A stretch of 64,000 nucleotides of DNA from Micropterus salmoides. Its lineage: Eukaryota > Chordata > Actinopteri > Centrarchiformes > Centrarchidae. This document shows positions 11,426 through 23,633 of this stretch, piece by piece. A program made the translations under genes and the position numbers. Every line of letters begins with the position of its first letter. Within the stretch, counting starts at the first letter, position 1. The notes beneath the pieces are model-generated. The model worked only from the letters and a program-made list of their open reading frames with translations, did no database searches and was not told the origin of the DNA. Location: the NCBI RefSeq assembly GCF_014851395.1, contig NW_024041262.1:9383252-9447251 (forward strand), read 5' to 3'.

Positions 11426-12178
11426 TCTGATGAAGTCATAGCGTGCAACGTTGTTAATAAGCCGTGAGGCGGGGCACCCCCGTTTCTACAGCCACTAGTT
11501 GTTGTGGAGAGTGGTTGTCACCGCTTACTGCTAATCAGAGCCGCGAGGCACTCGTGGGGGAAAGATCACCGGAGCCGGCGAGCGATCTCTATCGACTTGC
11601 TGTGCCGAGGGGAGCACGGTCCCCGCCTCCCTCTGGCTATAGCGGGTTTGCTTTGCATTAGCTTGGTTGCTACCGACACAGGTAATCTCCCGTGTGCTCG
11701 GAAATTTCTGCGGAGCAGCTGTCACCTGTGTGGCATGTCTGTTTGTGTGACATGCCTGCTCTGCCGGTGAGGTAACGGCGCACCCGTGCAAGCCATCGTG
11801 ATCGTGCTGGGAAAGCAAAGTCCCGTTAGACTGCTGCTTTGTCTCACTTTCATGGCAGAAGCCGCTCCTTCGGTTGTCATGTCGTGAGAGCGATTCGAAG
11901 CGGCGATCGGACATCCTGGCTAGCGAAGTGAGCGCCCAGACCCCTCCGCTGTCTTGCTCGGTCATAGCCGGGAGAACAGGGTGGGCCGCAGGGTGTGTTG
12001 TCAGTCTGGCGCTGGAGAATGCGCTGGCGTTCAACACGGAGTTTGATAAAAGGTGGGCTGGGTTGGCAGGGAGGAGTTTGCTCTTTGTGGAATGTAGCGT
12101 GTTTTAATAAAAACTGTTTGAACATTCACATCAACATTGTCAGCACAAGCATTGTCACAGTAAACATTGAACTGAGCT

Positions 12179-12800
12179 CTATGTTTTCCAGGACATGAGA
12201 CGGAAGGAGGGTCTCCAGCAGCTTCTACCGTGCTCTCTCCCCCTTCTGACAGTCATTTTGCCGGCCGCTTCTTTCCCGCAGCTCAGCTGGTGGGGAGGTC
12301 TGGTTGGCTCGGTCGGGTGGGACGGCGGAACCCTCGCCTGAGGGCGACTCCGTGGTGGCTCCTTGGGAAGATGTCGGCGCTGCCAACCGGGATCTAGCCT
12401 GACGGCGAGCCCGCTGTCTGAGGGTGGACATGCACATGGACGCCCAGGATGCTTCAGCACACTGCCAAATATCTGGAAGAGATCTTCAAAGATGGGGAGA
12501 AGGTCTGGACCGGCATCCTCCTCTTCACTCTGCTCACAGCGGAGAGAGAGCTCACACTGACTGAAGTGGTCCCACCGCTGCTGGCAGCGTAGAAGAGGCA
12601 GGGCTCTGCACTGCATGCATGGCGGCCGCAGGCGAACTCCATCCTTGGCATGGTCTCTACCCAGGCATTCGAAACATAGGCGATGAGGGTAAGCCTAGGC
12701 GATCAGACCAGTGCAGGACGGGCATAGACGAGTATCCATCAACGGCGACTCCATCCATGTAGGTGAAAAACAGTGGGTGATCGCCGTCTGCTGAAGAGAA
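12179..12800 (-). pseudogene. gag-like region of the DIRS-type element
   Basis: Minus-strand frames read ICPHCLASFSLQQ, SCTGLIA and then, in a neighbouring frame, HRLCFECLGRDHAKDG followed by CMQCRALPLL. The pattern C-x-x-CLG-x-x-HA is a hallmark of the first ORF of fish DIRS elements. Further on comes an acidic segment (QSEEEDAGPDLLP) and a Pro/Arg-rich segment with no named domain. At least one frame change and stops break it. Confidence 0.65.
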
Positions 12801-12803
12801 AAA

Positions 12804-12960
12804 GATGCTAGGCAGTGTGGACACACGATTCGCACGTATTGGTAGCGGCGTCCCATTGGTCGGCTACTTTCACTAAGCAAATTTCAGTGGGCGAGTACGT
12901 GCGTGTGATAGTAAGAGAGGTAGGAGTCCAATAGAGGGCGGAGCCTGTGTGAGATAGAAC
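12804..12960. repeat. right terminal inverted repeat of the DIRS-type element
   Basis: Reverse complement of the left arm from the outer GTTCTAT to the inner CACACTGCCTAGCATC. On the minus strand this is the 5' end of the element. The gag-like frame overlaps its inner edge. Confidence 0.92.
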
Positions 12961-13814
12961 AGCTTGTGCTAGAGAATGTGACATCTTATCACATCATAAA
13001 CATTTTAGCCTCCTAGCAGCATGGCCCCTATGAATGACTTGGGTCGGTCCACCACTTTGGTCTACCCCAAAATGTCATAAAATGTCTTAAAAAACATAAC
13101 ATTTTTAATACCGTAAAACTCTGATTAATAGCCTGGGCTTTTATTTGCTAAAATCACTGAATTGACCTTGCCTTAATTTGGGACAGGTGTCCTTTGGGAC
13201 AGGCCTTTAATTCCTCTTGCACAAAACTGAAATAGGCTACTATGACACAGTTTACTTATTTCAAACAGAATATTACTTACTAAATTATCCAATAATATCA
13301 AACAGACGTCATTCATTTGATCTAGCTCTGACAGACAGCTAATGTGCTTTTATTTTGAAGGCAGCAACGTAACATAAACAACAACACGGTGCAGGATGAG
13401 AGAAGTGTGGCAGAAATTAGCAGACAGAGAGCCATGGACTTCACATGACAGGATTCACAACTTGGATTCTTTTTATCGGTGGACCCTTACATACTAAAGG
13501 AATATAAATAACATTCGGACTTAAGGGGCAGGCCTCTTAACATTCCTGTAAAATTCATACAAAACACCTTTTCAAGGCATATCCAAAGTAAATTGAATGT
13601 AGTTCTTGAATCATTTGGAGTATATGCATGGTTTTTGGCTTCTCTGAAAGATAACACTCTGGAGTATCTAACCCAAAAGTCAGAATGATTGTGTTAAGTG
13701 CTACTGGAATTGATTAATATAAGTTTAAACACACTAAAATAATATAAAATATATTTTTCATTTCCGCTTGGAAATGCTTGCTAACAAATGCATGCAGACA
13801 ACTGCAGATGGGAG

Positions 13815-13882
13815 TTGCACGGCGGCCGCAGGCAAACTCTATCCTTGGCATAGTCTCTCCCCATGGTCTCTCCCCAGGCTAG
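13815..13882 (-). mobile_element. small fragment related to the DIRS gag region
   Basis: GGCGGCCGCAGGCAAACTCT and the following ATCCTTGGCATAGTCTCT match 12620-12662 of the DIRS element with few changes. The end of the match is locally duplicated (GGTCTCTCCCCA occurs again), so this is an orphan piece about 0.9 kb outside the element's right terminal repeat. Confidence 0.7.
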
Positions 13883-15315
13883 AAAGCCCAAGTTTAAATT
13901 TCATACCAATACCATGAAAAATTACTATTTTAACAAGGTTTTTCTAAGTGTATGTCTTAGCGTATTTTTTCTAAAACAGCACCGCCCCTTGGCGGCAGGC
14001 AGTGACTGCTGCAATGCTCCGTATTAGCCAGTAAATCGACGCAGATGTGTTTTTTGGCTGGTAGATCATGAACTTCCTACTTAAAGCTGGATATCGTTAT
14101 TTTCAGAATTTTATTGGCTACATGAAGTACCAGTCATCACCACAATTGCTTGCAATTGGCTCCCACAAAATAATTGGGGCTGGCCCTTTCTTACAGCTCG
14201 GGCTCTCGTTGGCTATTGTAGGTTGTGAAAGGGACATGTGAGCTCCTACTGGGTCGGATTTGGTGTCACTTGAAAGGTCAGAGTTCAGCGGCTAGTTTGA
14301 AAAAAGCTGTTGTAGTTTTTTACATTCAAAATGGAGTTATAATGACATACAAGCCACATCTACTGGCAAATATGAAATGATGTGGCAGCAGTCCCTGGGG
14401 ATTTATTGATGGAATAATGTGTTTTGGACTACATATTTTTACTGTATTGGATCGCCTGGACCCTTGACAACGTAACAAGACCGTTTTTGTTGGAATATAA
14501 TCAATCGGTGGATCACCATGAGGCTTGTAAATTGCGTCAATTTTGATTGTACTGGCTGGTCTGACAGAAGCGCTGATTGTACCCGCTGTGGTAATTGTAT
14601 CTTGAAATGGTTTGCATTGGTCGAATCACGGGGATTTTAGCTTTCAAACTACTTATCATATGAGTATGAAGTTAACATAGCAGCTGTGTGCACATACGGA
14701 AAGCTGCTGCCAGGACCTGACGGCCCGTGGGCGGGCCATTGGAATGTTGAGAGGTTAAGGAGCGCTTCAAAGGTAACGGGAGTCGGCGCTTCTTTTTCCT
14801 TTTCATCTCTTGTACCATGCAGGTTACACCTGTAAATCTATAAGAATTAGACTTTGACTTTGTTTCTGTTAAATGAACTGAAGGATTGATTTGTGGAGAA
14901 TCTAACCGATCTAAGGATGTGTAGAGTGTCCATACTGACATAGGCTATTGATCATAGGCTACATTTAAAATTTAATTTTAATTTATTTTATTTTAACGAT
15001 CTAAGCACCTTAGAAGCAACTAAAGCAGGCGACCCCACAGGGTTTCAGAGGTTTTATACATCCAAAGAACTTCTATAAAAACTAGACCAGGCGTTTAATG
15101 GGGACCTGTGTTTATTTGTCAAAATGTGTTCCCACACCAGGCCAGTAAACGGGTAGGCAGCTATTTGGGACTCGGCTATTAATTTAAGTTTTACAGTAAT
15201 TCCATACTGATAAAGATATTTTGCCATGTTTAATATAACTCCTGCATACAAAACATCGCAATTAATACTACAGCAGCAGGTGGGGTGTGTGCATGCCTAA
15301 AGTCTATAAACGCAG

Positions 15316-15366
15316 GTTTGTGACTTGTTGAGAGATGTTTATGACTTGTTTGTGACTTGTTGAGAA
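15316..15366. repeat. short direct repeat TTTGTGACTTGTTGAGA
   Basis: Two perfect copies with a diverged partial copy between them (TTTATGACTTG). Confidence 0.85.
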
Positions 15367-17284
15367 AAGTGCTTAAACCCTTATCCAGCAACTATCAGCA
15401 GTAGACTTGTTGTACTGGGCAGATTTAGGTTTGATATACTCTATGTGATGCAGGAAGATGCAGCACAGGAGCAAGCGTGATTAGAGAAAAATGTTTTTTT
15501 CCACAACACAGGGCGGCACAGTGAAATTAAAGTTGTAGTCTCTCACAATAAGCATACATGGTAATGTGCAAAAACAGGATAACAGAAATATCCATGTCAT
15601 TTTATAATGGCGGGTGAGGTGGAGTCTCAGAGCCTGAGGAAAGATCTGTTGTCTGGTGGTACGGAAGTGGATACTTCTGTATCGCTTGCCAGACTGAGCA
15701 CTATTCTGAGCAATTCCATCCCCACTTTGTGAACGACCCATGAAACACTAACAGGTATGTAGGAATACTGTCATCCCTTTCTGGTTTATGGCAGTTGTTA
15801 ACATTTAGCAGAGCAGTGTACATGAGACATCGGCCATAATTGGTCATTTGTACACGTAGAAGACTGTGTCCTCCTTTGGGATGAGTTACAGGACTGCATT
15901 CAGGGACCATTTATTAGCTGCTTTTTGCCTTGGTTGCAGAATTCAATAAAGTGACCTTATACAGATGCACAGAAGAACAGTGGATATGGCTATTGATTAA
16001 CAGAAGTGTGGCTTGCTCAGCTGGACAGTAGACTATTAGGGAAAGTAGCAGAGGCAATTAAAGAAGGGGGGTGTTGAAAATAGTCTTGATTCTATTTCTC
16101 ATGGGGTCAACAGGCAGTGAAATATGACTGAGTAGCAGAGGAGAAGAAAAGACAAGCAAAGTCCATTTGTGTGGTTCAAGATTAGCAGAGCTCACACAAA
16201 GGTGACTTCAAAAAGAGCAACAGCTGGCATTTTGGTTTTGTTTGCTGTCATTTAGTCCCTCTCTGTCTCTCCCTCTCACACATTCTCCACAGCTTGTGTG
16301 TGACGTACCCAACAGTAATGGCAGTTTGCCTCCTGGAATCCAGGGTCCCTGTGCTGTATATCTCTGGACAGGTTTCCAATCATTTCATAGAAGCCTCTTT
16401 GAATACCACTTGTGGAATGGAAATCTGTCAGTCAAGTGTGAGCCCAAGCCGGGGCCGGGCTCCCTTCAATTACAGAAATGGAATCAGATATGAGCCCCTA
16501 TAAGGGAGGATCGAGATTAGCAGCCCAATCATTCTTTAAGGAGCGATATGGAGCGTGATGGATTGAGGGGGGAGGTTAGGGGATGAAGAGGAGATGGGGT
16601 GCTGGGGGGAGACAAAAGAAGCACAAAGCAAAGGTGAGTGGAAATGCAGAGGAGAGGGCGGGTGATAAAGGCGATGATATGAAAGAAGGGAAGAAGAGAT
16701 GATGGGAAAAAGGGAAAAGGAAGGAGCAGGAGAAAAGGTGAAAGGAAATGAAGGGGCAGGGAGTGAAAGAAGCAGAGATGGAGGGACTGGACAAGGAAGA
16801 GAGAAAAATGAGCCAAGACACTTAAGGTTAGAAGAGTAAACTAGTCTAGGACAAGTGGTGAAGGGCCATTTAAGATATAAAGAAGCTGAGGAGCTGAAGA
16901 GGAGGAAGGATAGAATATTGACACGTGCTAAAAGGTTTGAATGTAATTGCTGCCTGGACCCAGTTCAATCTTTGCAGAGAGTACCTTGTGCAAACCCAAA
17001 ATGTACACATTTGCCTCATTGTAAATGAACAACCCTGGAAGTTTTGCACATTTTGTCCCATTAAATTGAAAAAGTATTCATTTTACAGTGCTTCCAACCA
17101 TTTTTCAGACCCCACCACAGCTTTTTACATTTATTTTATTCCTTCCAGGCAGTCACTGCTCTCAGAATATGTCAGTACATTATAAAATCAACTTGCAGAG
17201 ACTTAATACCGTCTGAGAATAGAAATCAACACATCCAACAGTGAATTTAGTCTGGTACATTTTTGTCAAAGTTATTGTTGGATA

Positions 17285-17640
17285 GTTATTAGGGCTGCAC
17301 GCTATATAAAAAAATTGATGATTTTGACAGATATTATGATTTGCAAAACCATTTTTATTTTTACTAAAAAACGATTAAATTCATGATGATATGACATTTG
17401 TTGGGTTCTTTACCAAACAAAATGTTTTCTTAATCTGGAGAACAAGATTTGTAGGCAGAAGCATTTCTGCTTTGTCATTTTACCTTCAACAATAAATTGC
17501 TGCTTCTTTGATTTGGATTTTGCCATAATCCAATTTAGAATTAAAGTAAAGGGAATATTTGGAAATGAAAATGATTCAGTTTGATCCAGAATCAATTCTT
17601 GATTCAAACCCAATTCTTGATTTAAGGATGTGTTTGTGCC
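17285..17640. repeat. possible hAT-type non-autonomous repeat
   Basis: TAGGGCTGCACGCTATATAA resembles the common start GGGCTGCACGATATATC of fish hAT derivatives. The remainder (AATTCTTGATTCAAACCCAA and similar) is AT-rich and degraded, and no second end is clear. Confidence 0.4.
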
Positions 17641-19931
17641 TAACCATTCACTTGTGTTTGCAATCCGTTGAAATGCAATATGAAAAATAACTGGCAGTTA
17701 TTAAACTACATGGTCTTGAAGAAGGTCACTGTCAAACTGAAACAATAGCAGAGAAAAGTGTGTGGGAGTACGCAGCTTTCTGAAATCACGTTGCAGTCTT
17801 CTGCCAGTGTGAGAATAATGAAATCAATGCGTAATTTGCTGACCATCATCACTGGATAAAACAGAAGTTGGCCTATGGGTTCTGGAGTAAGGGGTGCCGC
17901 CGTTATGTACTCTGTCTCTGTTGCAACCCATTGTTATCCACAAGGCTGTACTGGCACCAGCTTTGCACTGAAATGGACTTAGTTCTAATGTTAGTCTCTG
18001 TGTGATGGGGAAGTATTCACAAAATACTTCACTTTTATCTTGCAAAGCTAATTGTTAAGCAAGAGCATCTATAACGTGTGAAACAAAATAAAACCACAAA
18101 ATGTGACTTTTCAAAACACGCAGGTTTGCTTTTGTTTTGTTTAGGATTGATTCCCAGAGCGGCAACATATGTATTGTTTCAACGGAAAAATACATCTTGG
18201 AAAACTGTACATTATATATTATATGAGTATATCCTCAATTTGTTATATATTAACTATAATAATAGTTAACCTAGTCCAGTAATTATGCTTGAATTTGCCA
18301 TTTCCTTGTACCTATTTTCCATCAACCTGCCTCCATCTATTTCCCCCCACAGTTACAGATTTCCTAGATTTCCGAAAATGCCATCCTCCCTCGCTAAAGT
18401 ATGTGTTTCATCCATCTGTTGGTTTTGAGTGCAGTGAGATGAAAGGAAAGCTGTAGCCTAACATCATAGAAAGGTTTTCTAGTTGAGAAACAGTGGGGTT
18501 GGGTCCCTTATTCAAATTGCCGAGTGTCTTGCGGCTGCACTGCACTCTGATCTATTGAAGCTCCTGTCAGTGGAGAAATCGGCATCTCTGCCTCTCCTGT
18601 GATGGATTCCTTCCCTCCTTGTGGAATTTTGGCACAAAATGTTGAGTTGAAAAAGAATCCCTTTGTTCTTTCATCGTCCGGGACCGACACCAAGATGTCT
18701 TCAGTTTTCCGTTTTCGGCTTTCTACAATCAAACACAGCTGTGCTGCAAATATCTTTTACCTGATGTCTAAATTTGGCCAGCTATCTAGGAATGATAAAA
18801 ATACACCAACAATAAAGATGCCAGGGTCCAGGACTCACAATGACAGTGTTAATCACCATTTTCATTTATGTTCTTGTAGCGTGGCCTTCCTTTAAGCTCA
18901 AAGATGACGTGTCCACTTATCAATTGTTATTCATCTGTTTCTCTGTTTTCAATTTTGCTGGCAATTATATAAACCGCTCCCATAATTACACCACATCCTC
19001 TTGCTTACAGGGCACAAAGCAGCACTGAGCATAAACAATCATGATAATCTATTACTGCAACATGTCTGGGGATGAGTGAGTGCCCTCCACATGCATTTAC
19101 ATTCATATAGAGAATGTTCACACCTACATTTGTCATCTGAATCAAATGTTTCTGCTGCTTGGCGCAGGAAACGGCCTTTCAAAGAGAAGCTCTGTGCGAT
19201 CATTGTCTAATAAAGGGCACAAATGCAGACAAATATGATCTTGTAGCTGTTTCTAGAGATTTCTAGGTGTGTTTGTAGATAATACCTGGCGTGAGTGGGC
19301 TGAATTTTAAATTGAGTAAGGGCAGGGTACCTCTCTAGCATAAACAAGCTGACAGACACACTGAAAGATTCACAAATCAATCTCAAGTGAATTCAGGTGA
19401 TGAAATCATGATGCCACTGTTAAAAGACATATGGGCACGGTGAAGCAAATTCATAACAGCTGCTCTGGCAATTGATCTCATTGAATTTGGTGACATGTAT
19501 TAAGCTGATGAACAGCTTGATAAGCAGGCTGTTTCTGTTTTACATCGCGTCCAGCTTGGACGTGCAGTCGGTAACATCTGTCAAAATCTGCCTACTGTAG
19601 TTTTGTCACATCGTTCCTGGTGACCTTTGGATGAAGCTTTGTGTGTGGATCAGAAAGCGTTCACTGCCAACTCAGGATGCATCAGATGCTGAATCCGCTA
19701 ACAAGACTAAGGGAAACCCCAAGATTCATAGTGAAAATGATGCACCCTCTCCAAATACTGATAGAGTCAGAGCCACAACAACTGGTAAAATCAACACCCT
19801 GTTTTTTCATAACCAACGGCGCAACATCAAGCACACTGCCTGTCTCGAAATGTAAAAAAATTCCTCTGTTCTTCAGTTTGTCTTAAAATTTAAAGATGTT
19901 AAGATAATAAGAGAACTTGACAGACACTCAC

Positions 19932-19999
19932 CCACAGCCTTCAGGGAGGCGTACTTGTTGATATCCTTGTTTTGCTGCTGCTGCTGTTGCTGCTGCTGG

Positions 20000-20035
<36 letters not shown>

Positions 20036-20144
20036 TGCTGTTGCTGTTGTTCGTAGACATGAGCCAGCTGGCCGAGGGCAGGGTATGGGTGCTGCTGGCC
20101 CATGTTTGAGCCCGGTCCCATGTTGTTGTTGATCTGACCACCCT
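19932..20144 (-). CDS. shisa9: shisa9 coding exon 3: conserved tail block with polyglutamine tract
   Basis: Exon of 213 bases encoding residues 207-277, with acceptor CCCACAG and donor GTGAGT. The frame reads GGQINNNMGPGSNMGQQ, then HPYPALGQLAHVYE, then 16 Gln, one His and 9 Gln, then NKDINKYASLKAV. The blocks HPYPALGQ and NKYASLKAV match the mammalian Shisa9 tail (HSYPNLGQ and NKYASLKAV, recalled from the family). The mammalian protein has only a short PYEQQPPGKE spacer where this fish protein has the 26-residue Gln/His tract. The exon ends in phase 1 and joins the last exon as GCT-GTG-G|CT-GCC. It is bounded by a 35 kb intron 2 and a 12.6 kb intron 3. Confidence 0.93.
19972..20049 (-). repeat. 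coding CAG/CAA repeat in shisa9
   Basis: 26 codons: 16 Gln, 1 His (CAC), 9 Gln in protein order. The longest pure CAG run is nine codons; CAA codons interrupt it elsewhere. Confidence 0.97.
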
Positions 20145-21596
20145 CTGTGGGCAAGGACACAAGACAGGACAAGGTTACAATCAGGTTTAAGTCAGGTGAC
20201 GGCTTATAGCTCCAGCTTTGTTGTGCCAATGAGCAGCTCCAGAAGGGCACTTTTTATTTTGTACAATCTGCTGCTTTAGAAATAATGTCCATGCTCCACA
20301 ATTCTCAAGACACATTAACATCAATTCATGTCAGTGCCATCAAGTGATGGACTCTTGCCATCATTCTACAGCTGCAGCCTATTGTATGTCACGCTGCCTA
20401 ATACACATTTGGAAAGAATCCAGAGTGTATATATGTACACTGCTACATTTCATGTCTATTACATTATTATGTACATTTGACTTATGAGTCTAAATATAAA
20501 AGTTTAACTGCAACAAAAAAGAGCGTTATTCCTTTTTATCTGAGATACTTTATAGACACAAACTAAAACCTGGTGTCCGGTGCTGTCTGAGAATGTCCTT
20601 AGTGATTTCTCACCATAAAATAAGATTAATTTTTTTTTAAAAGATATTAAATTAATCACACAATGATGCTATGTTGTCATTTACTGATGGGTAAAAAAAA
20701 ACATCAGAAAATTTGTAAGATAATGTGGTAATGTTTTTTAGTAGAGAAACAATTCTCAAAATGCCATTTGGCCAGAATAATTTGATCCTCTGTTGTCACT
20801 GCACTGAATCCTCCAAATGTTAAATGCTCTGCAATCAGCCCTATTGCTCTGAGTTGGGGATGAAAGTCTATGTATCTCATTAAGCCACTTGTTGAACCGC
20901 CTGCATAGTTTACAGAGTTTGTGATATGTTTCGGTGACGTAATCTAAAAGATATTTCAACCCACGGCTGAAATATAAACTGCTGCTTTAACATGAGATGT
21001 AATTGGAAGAAGCCACTGCAGGTGAAATGCTGATGTAGTTTACTGCAATGCTGGTAATTTGATTATAAACAGTTAACAGTTGTGTGGCAGTGTGCAGTAT
21101 GTAGAGCATAGTGCATACTATATACTATTTGAATTTTAGCTTACTGCTTATACATTATTCATTTGGCTAACTATTTCAACTGTTTATCTATTAGTTTTAG
21201 CTAACTATTTTAACAAACTATTTATTACTTTTGGCAACAATTATCCATTCAGTATTACTTTCCATTAGTATGTAAAGTTTCCTGTTAAAATGAACCTTAT
21301 GGTGCAGAAAGTTATGGATGTTTAATAATAATTACAGCATCCTGATTAAAGTCATTGGATGCTGGAACATTAACTGTAATGTATTCACCTAATTCAATAA
21401 GAAATAATTAGATTTCAAAAAGGTGTGTTGAAAGTAAGAGTCTACTCTCCAACATCTTGCAGCATATACAGTTAGAAATGATCCAGTGGCTTTAAACCAC
21501 AGTGAGTCAGTAAAATGTGTATGTTAATGATTTACAAGAAATGTAATAGGCTTTATGTTATGATTGTGATTAGCAGGCCATCAGTCCTTCACACTC

Positions 21597-21612
21597 ACAC
21601 ACACACACACAC
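21597..21612. repeat. short (CA)n tract
   Basis: Eight dinucleotide units in intron 2. Confidence 0.9.
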
Positions 21613-23077
21613 TCTCAACTATGGCCATAATTGATGAGTCAGCCTTCCTGCACCTAAAGCTGCACCTGCTCTAGGAGACACAGAAACCAGACGGTAGGAT
21701 AACACATCCACAAATGTACAGATGGTTATGAAGGGCAGCGCCGGCAGCTTGACAGAGTTGTACGAGAGCGGCAGGAAAGTGTAGCAGAACTGCACAGTCT
21801 GACTTTAAAGCACAACCGAATGTTAAAATAATTGTGGGAATTCAGAGGACACTTTAACATTGTTCTGTCGCTGCGCTGAGCCTGACAGATAATTGCAAAT
21901 TCCTGTTACTGAAGGCAAAGTTATCCTTTGCTAAGTGAATACATTCTGTTAAAAAGCAAAAAGTTAAGAGGCAGAGAGCGAGACGAAGGAACGAGAGGGA
22001 GAAAAGTGAAATAGGAAGAAAGGGAGAGGAATGAGGATGCATAAAGAATGAAGAGAGTGAGAAAAAATTGCTTGGCAGAGAAAAACATGAGGTGTATGAA
22101 GTACAGATGGAGCTGGACAAAATCATTTAGGCAGAAAGCACAAGAAAAGAATATAGGTGGACAATCTTAACACAGTCCTATAAATACAAACTCTTTCTTC
22201 CCTCTTTCTCCTTTCAACCCTCTTATAGATGCTCATATATAACGGCCTTGTGTTGCCCTGTAGCAAACAGAAGGGGAAGTTGTGTGGCCACAACCTGATA
22301 ATATTGATTTCCTCCACCATTTTCTCCCTGTTTCATCTCAGCGGTGCATTGTTGAGCCATGAGGTGCACTCAAAGGCCTTAAAACCAGCACAGTTCAACT
22401 GTCAAGGTAAAGCAAGTTGTGCTGTTACTAATTAATGACTTAGCCTTGGCATCGACTCAAACCACATACACACACATACACACACACACTGACTGACAAG
22501 GTAGACAGAGAGAGTAGAGACAATTAAAAAGTGCATCAGAGTGAGAGACAACGTGAGGCAGTGTAGAAGAAATAATAAGAGTCAAGATTTCCCAACGTGA
22601 TGAAATGTCCCATGGTGCCTGGTGAAAAGGAAAAGTCTGTGATGTAAGTTTATATCGATGAGTGGCTCAATGAAAGCTACATTAATGTAAGTAAATTGAA
22701 ACTGAGGCTGTGTGAGAAGGGTTCGGACATATGTTGAAGAGATGTAGCTGAAGCTCTTCTCTCTTATGCATCTAATAGAATGTCTTTAAAAAAATACAAC
22801 GTTCACTCTTGTCACGATGAAAGCCTGTGTAGTGGTTTATTTTTCACAGCAGGGCAAAAATGGCCGGCGCAAGGTCACCAATCTTCTAATTTCATAATGG
22901 ATTTTGTCAGGTTGTGGCGCACAGATGTGAAAATTCAATATATATCAAAGCACAGGTGTGTTTCCTTATTTTCAGGCACTCTGCAGTGAACTGGTTTGCT
23001 GTGAATCCATAAACAGTCATGGAAAGAGCACAAAATACCCACAGTTACAAAACACGGGGACTAGCTCACATTTGTAC

Positions 23078-23633
23078 TGTAGGGGAGAGCAGGGGCGAAA
23101 GTACCATTTTTCAGAAAAACCTGATTTTAAAAGATTATGTTGTACACAGTGATCTATTTTTGCTGTGGTCAGTAACTCACAGGTGTGGTTTATTAATATC
23201 AGGTGGTATTTTGTACAAATGTAGAACGACGTCCATATAATTTCACTTTAAACATAAGCAGCACATTGTTACTTTTGACCCCATCAGTTGGGTCGAAAGT
23301 AACACACAGGAGGGTTGAAAGTAACACAACTAGATTTTTTGTTTCTCTTGTTCTTATTAAATATACGTTACTATGAGCTTGATATGTAACTGCAAATGTA
23401 TTTGTCCTTTATCTTTGCAAAAAATGTATAAATTACATTTTCATTTTATTTATTATCTATTTACAATAGATAATAGCAAACAATGTCAAAATCATGCGAT
23501 ATTTGGCAGTGCTGCAGGTGCTGCAGGTGCTGCAGGTGCTGTTATAGCTTGGACTGCAAATGCAGTCAGGGCTCTGAGAAAATCGTCTTGTTACTTTCGT
23601 CCCGTGTTACTTTCGCCCCGTTTTACCCTTACA
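23078..23633. mobile_element. short non-autonomous DNA element with GAAAGTAAC-type repeats
   Basis: The left end TGTAGGGGAGAGCAGGGGCG followed by AAAGTACC pairs with the right end, whose reverse complement begins TGTAAGGGTAAAACGGGGCG followed by AAAGTAAC. Inside, the motif GAAAGTAAC occurs several times in both directions, including an internal palindrome at about 23267-23308 (GTTACTTTTGACCC, an 8-base loop, GGGTCGAAAGTAAC). It has no coding capacity. A 9-bp tandem repeat sits at 23509-23541. I infer a MITE-type element with sub-terminal binding motifs; I cannot assign the superfamily. Confidence 0.75.
23509..23541. repeat. 9-bp tandem repeat GTGCTGCAG, about 3.7 copies
   Basis: Three perfect copies of GTGCTGCAG followed by GTGCTG, lying inside the short element at 23078-23633. 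Confidence 0.95.

Larger units (their letters stand above)
9945..12960 (-). mobile_element. degenerate DIRS-type tyrosine-recombinase retrotransposon, internally deleted
   Basis: A 3.0 kb element bounded by long inverted repeats (9945-10116 and 12804-12960). In minus-strand order it holds a gag-like region with a Cys/His cluster (about 12880-12180), a region of unclear origin (12180-11425), remains of the reverse transcriptase end and RNase H region (about 11425-10770) and the N-terminal part of a tyrosine recombinase (10696-10214). This gene order with inverted termini is typical of fish DIRS retroelements, which replicate through RNA and integrate by recombinase. The catalytic core of the reverse transcriptase and the recombinase active site were not found, and the frames carry stops and shifts. 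It is therefore a dead, shortened copy inside shisa9 intron 3. Confidence 0.85.
7305..19931 (-). other. shisa9: shisa9 intron 3 (12.6 kb)
   Basis: Bounded by donor GTGAGT at 19931 and acceptor CTGTCAG ending at 7305. It carries the DIRS-type element (9945-12960), a small related fragment (13815-13880), a GC-rich island (9055-9290) and older repeat remains. 14700-17280 and 17650-19900 show nothing I can name beyond AT-rich intronic DNA. Confidence 0.8.
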
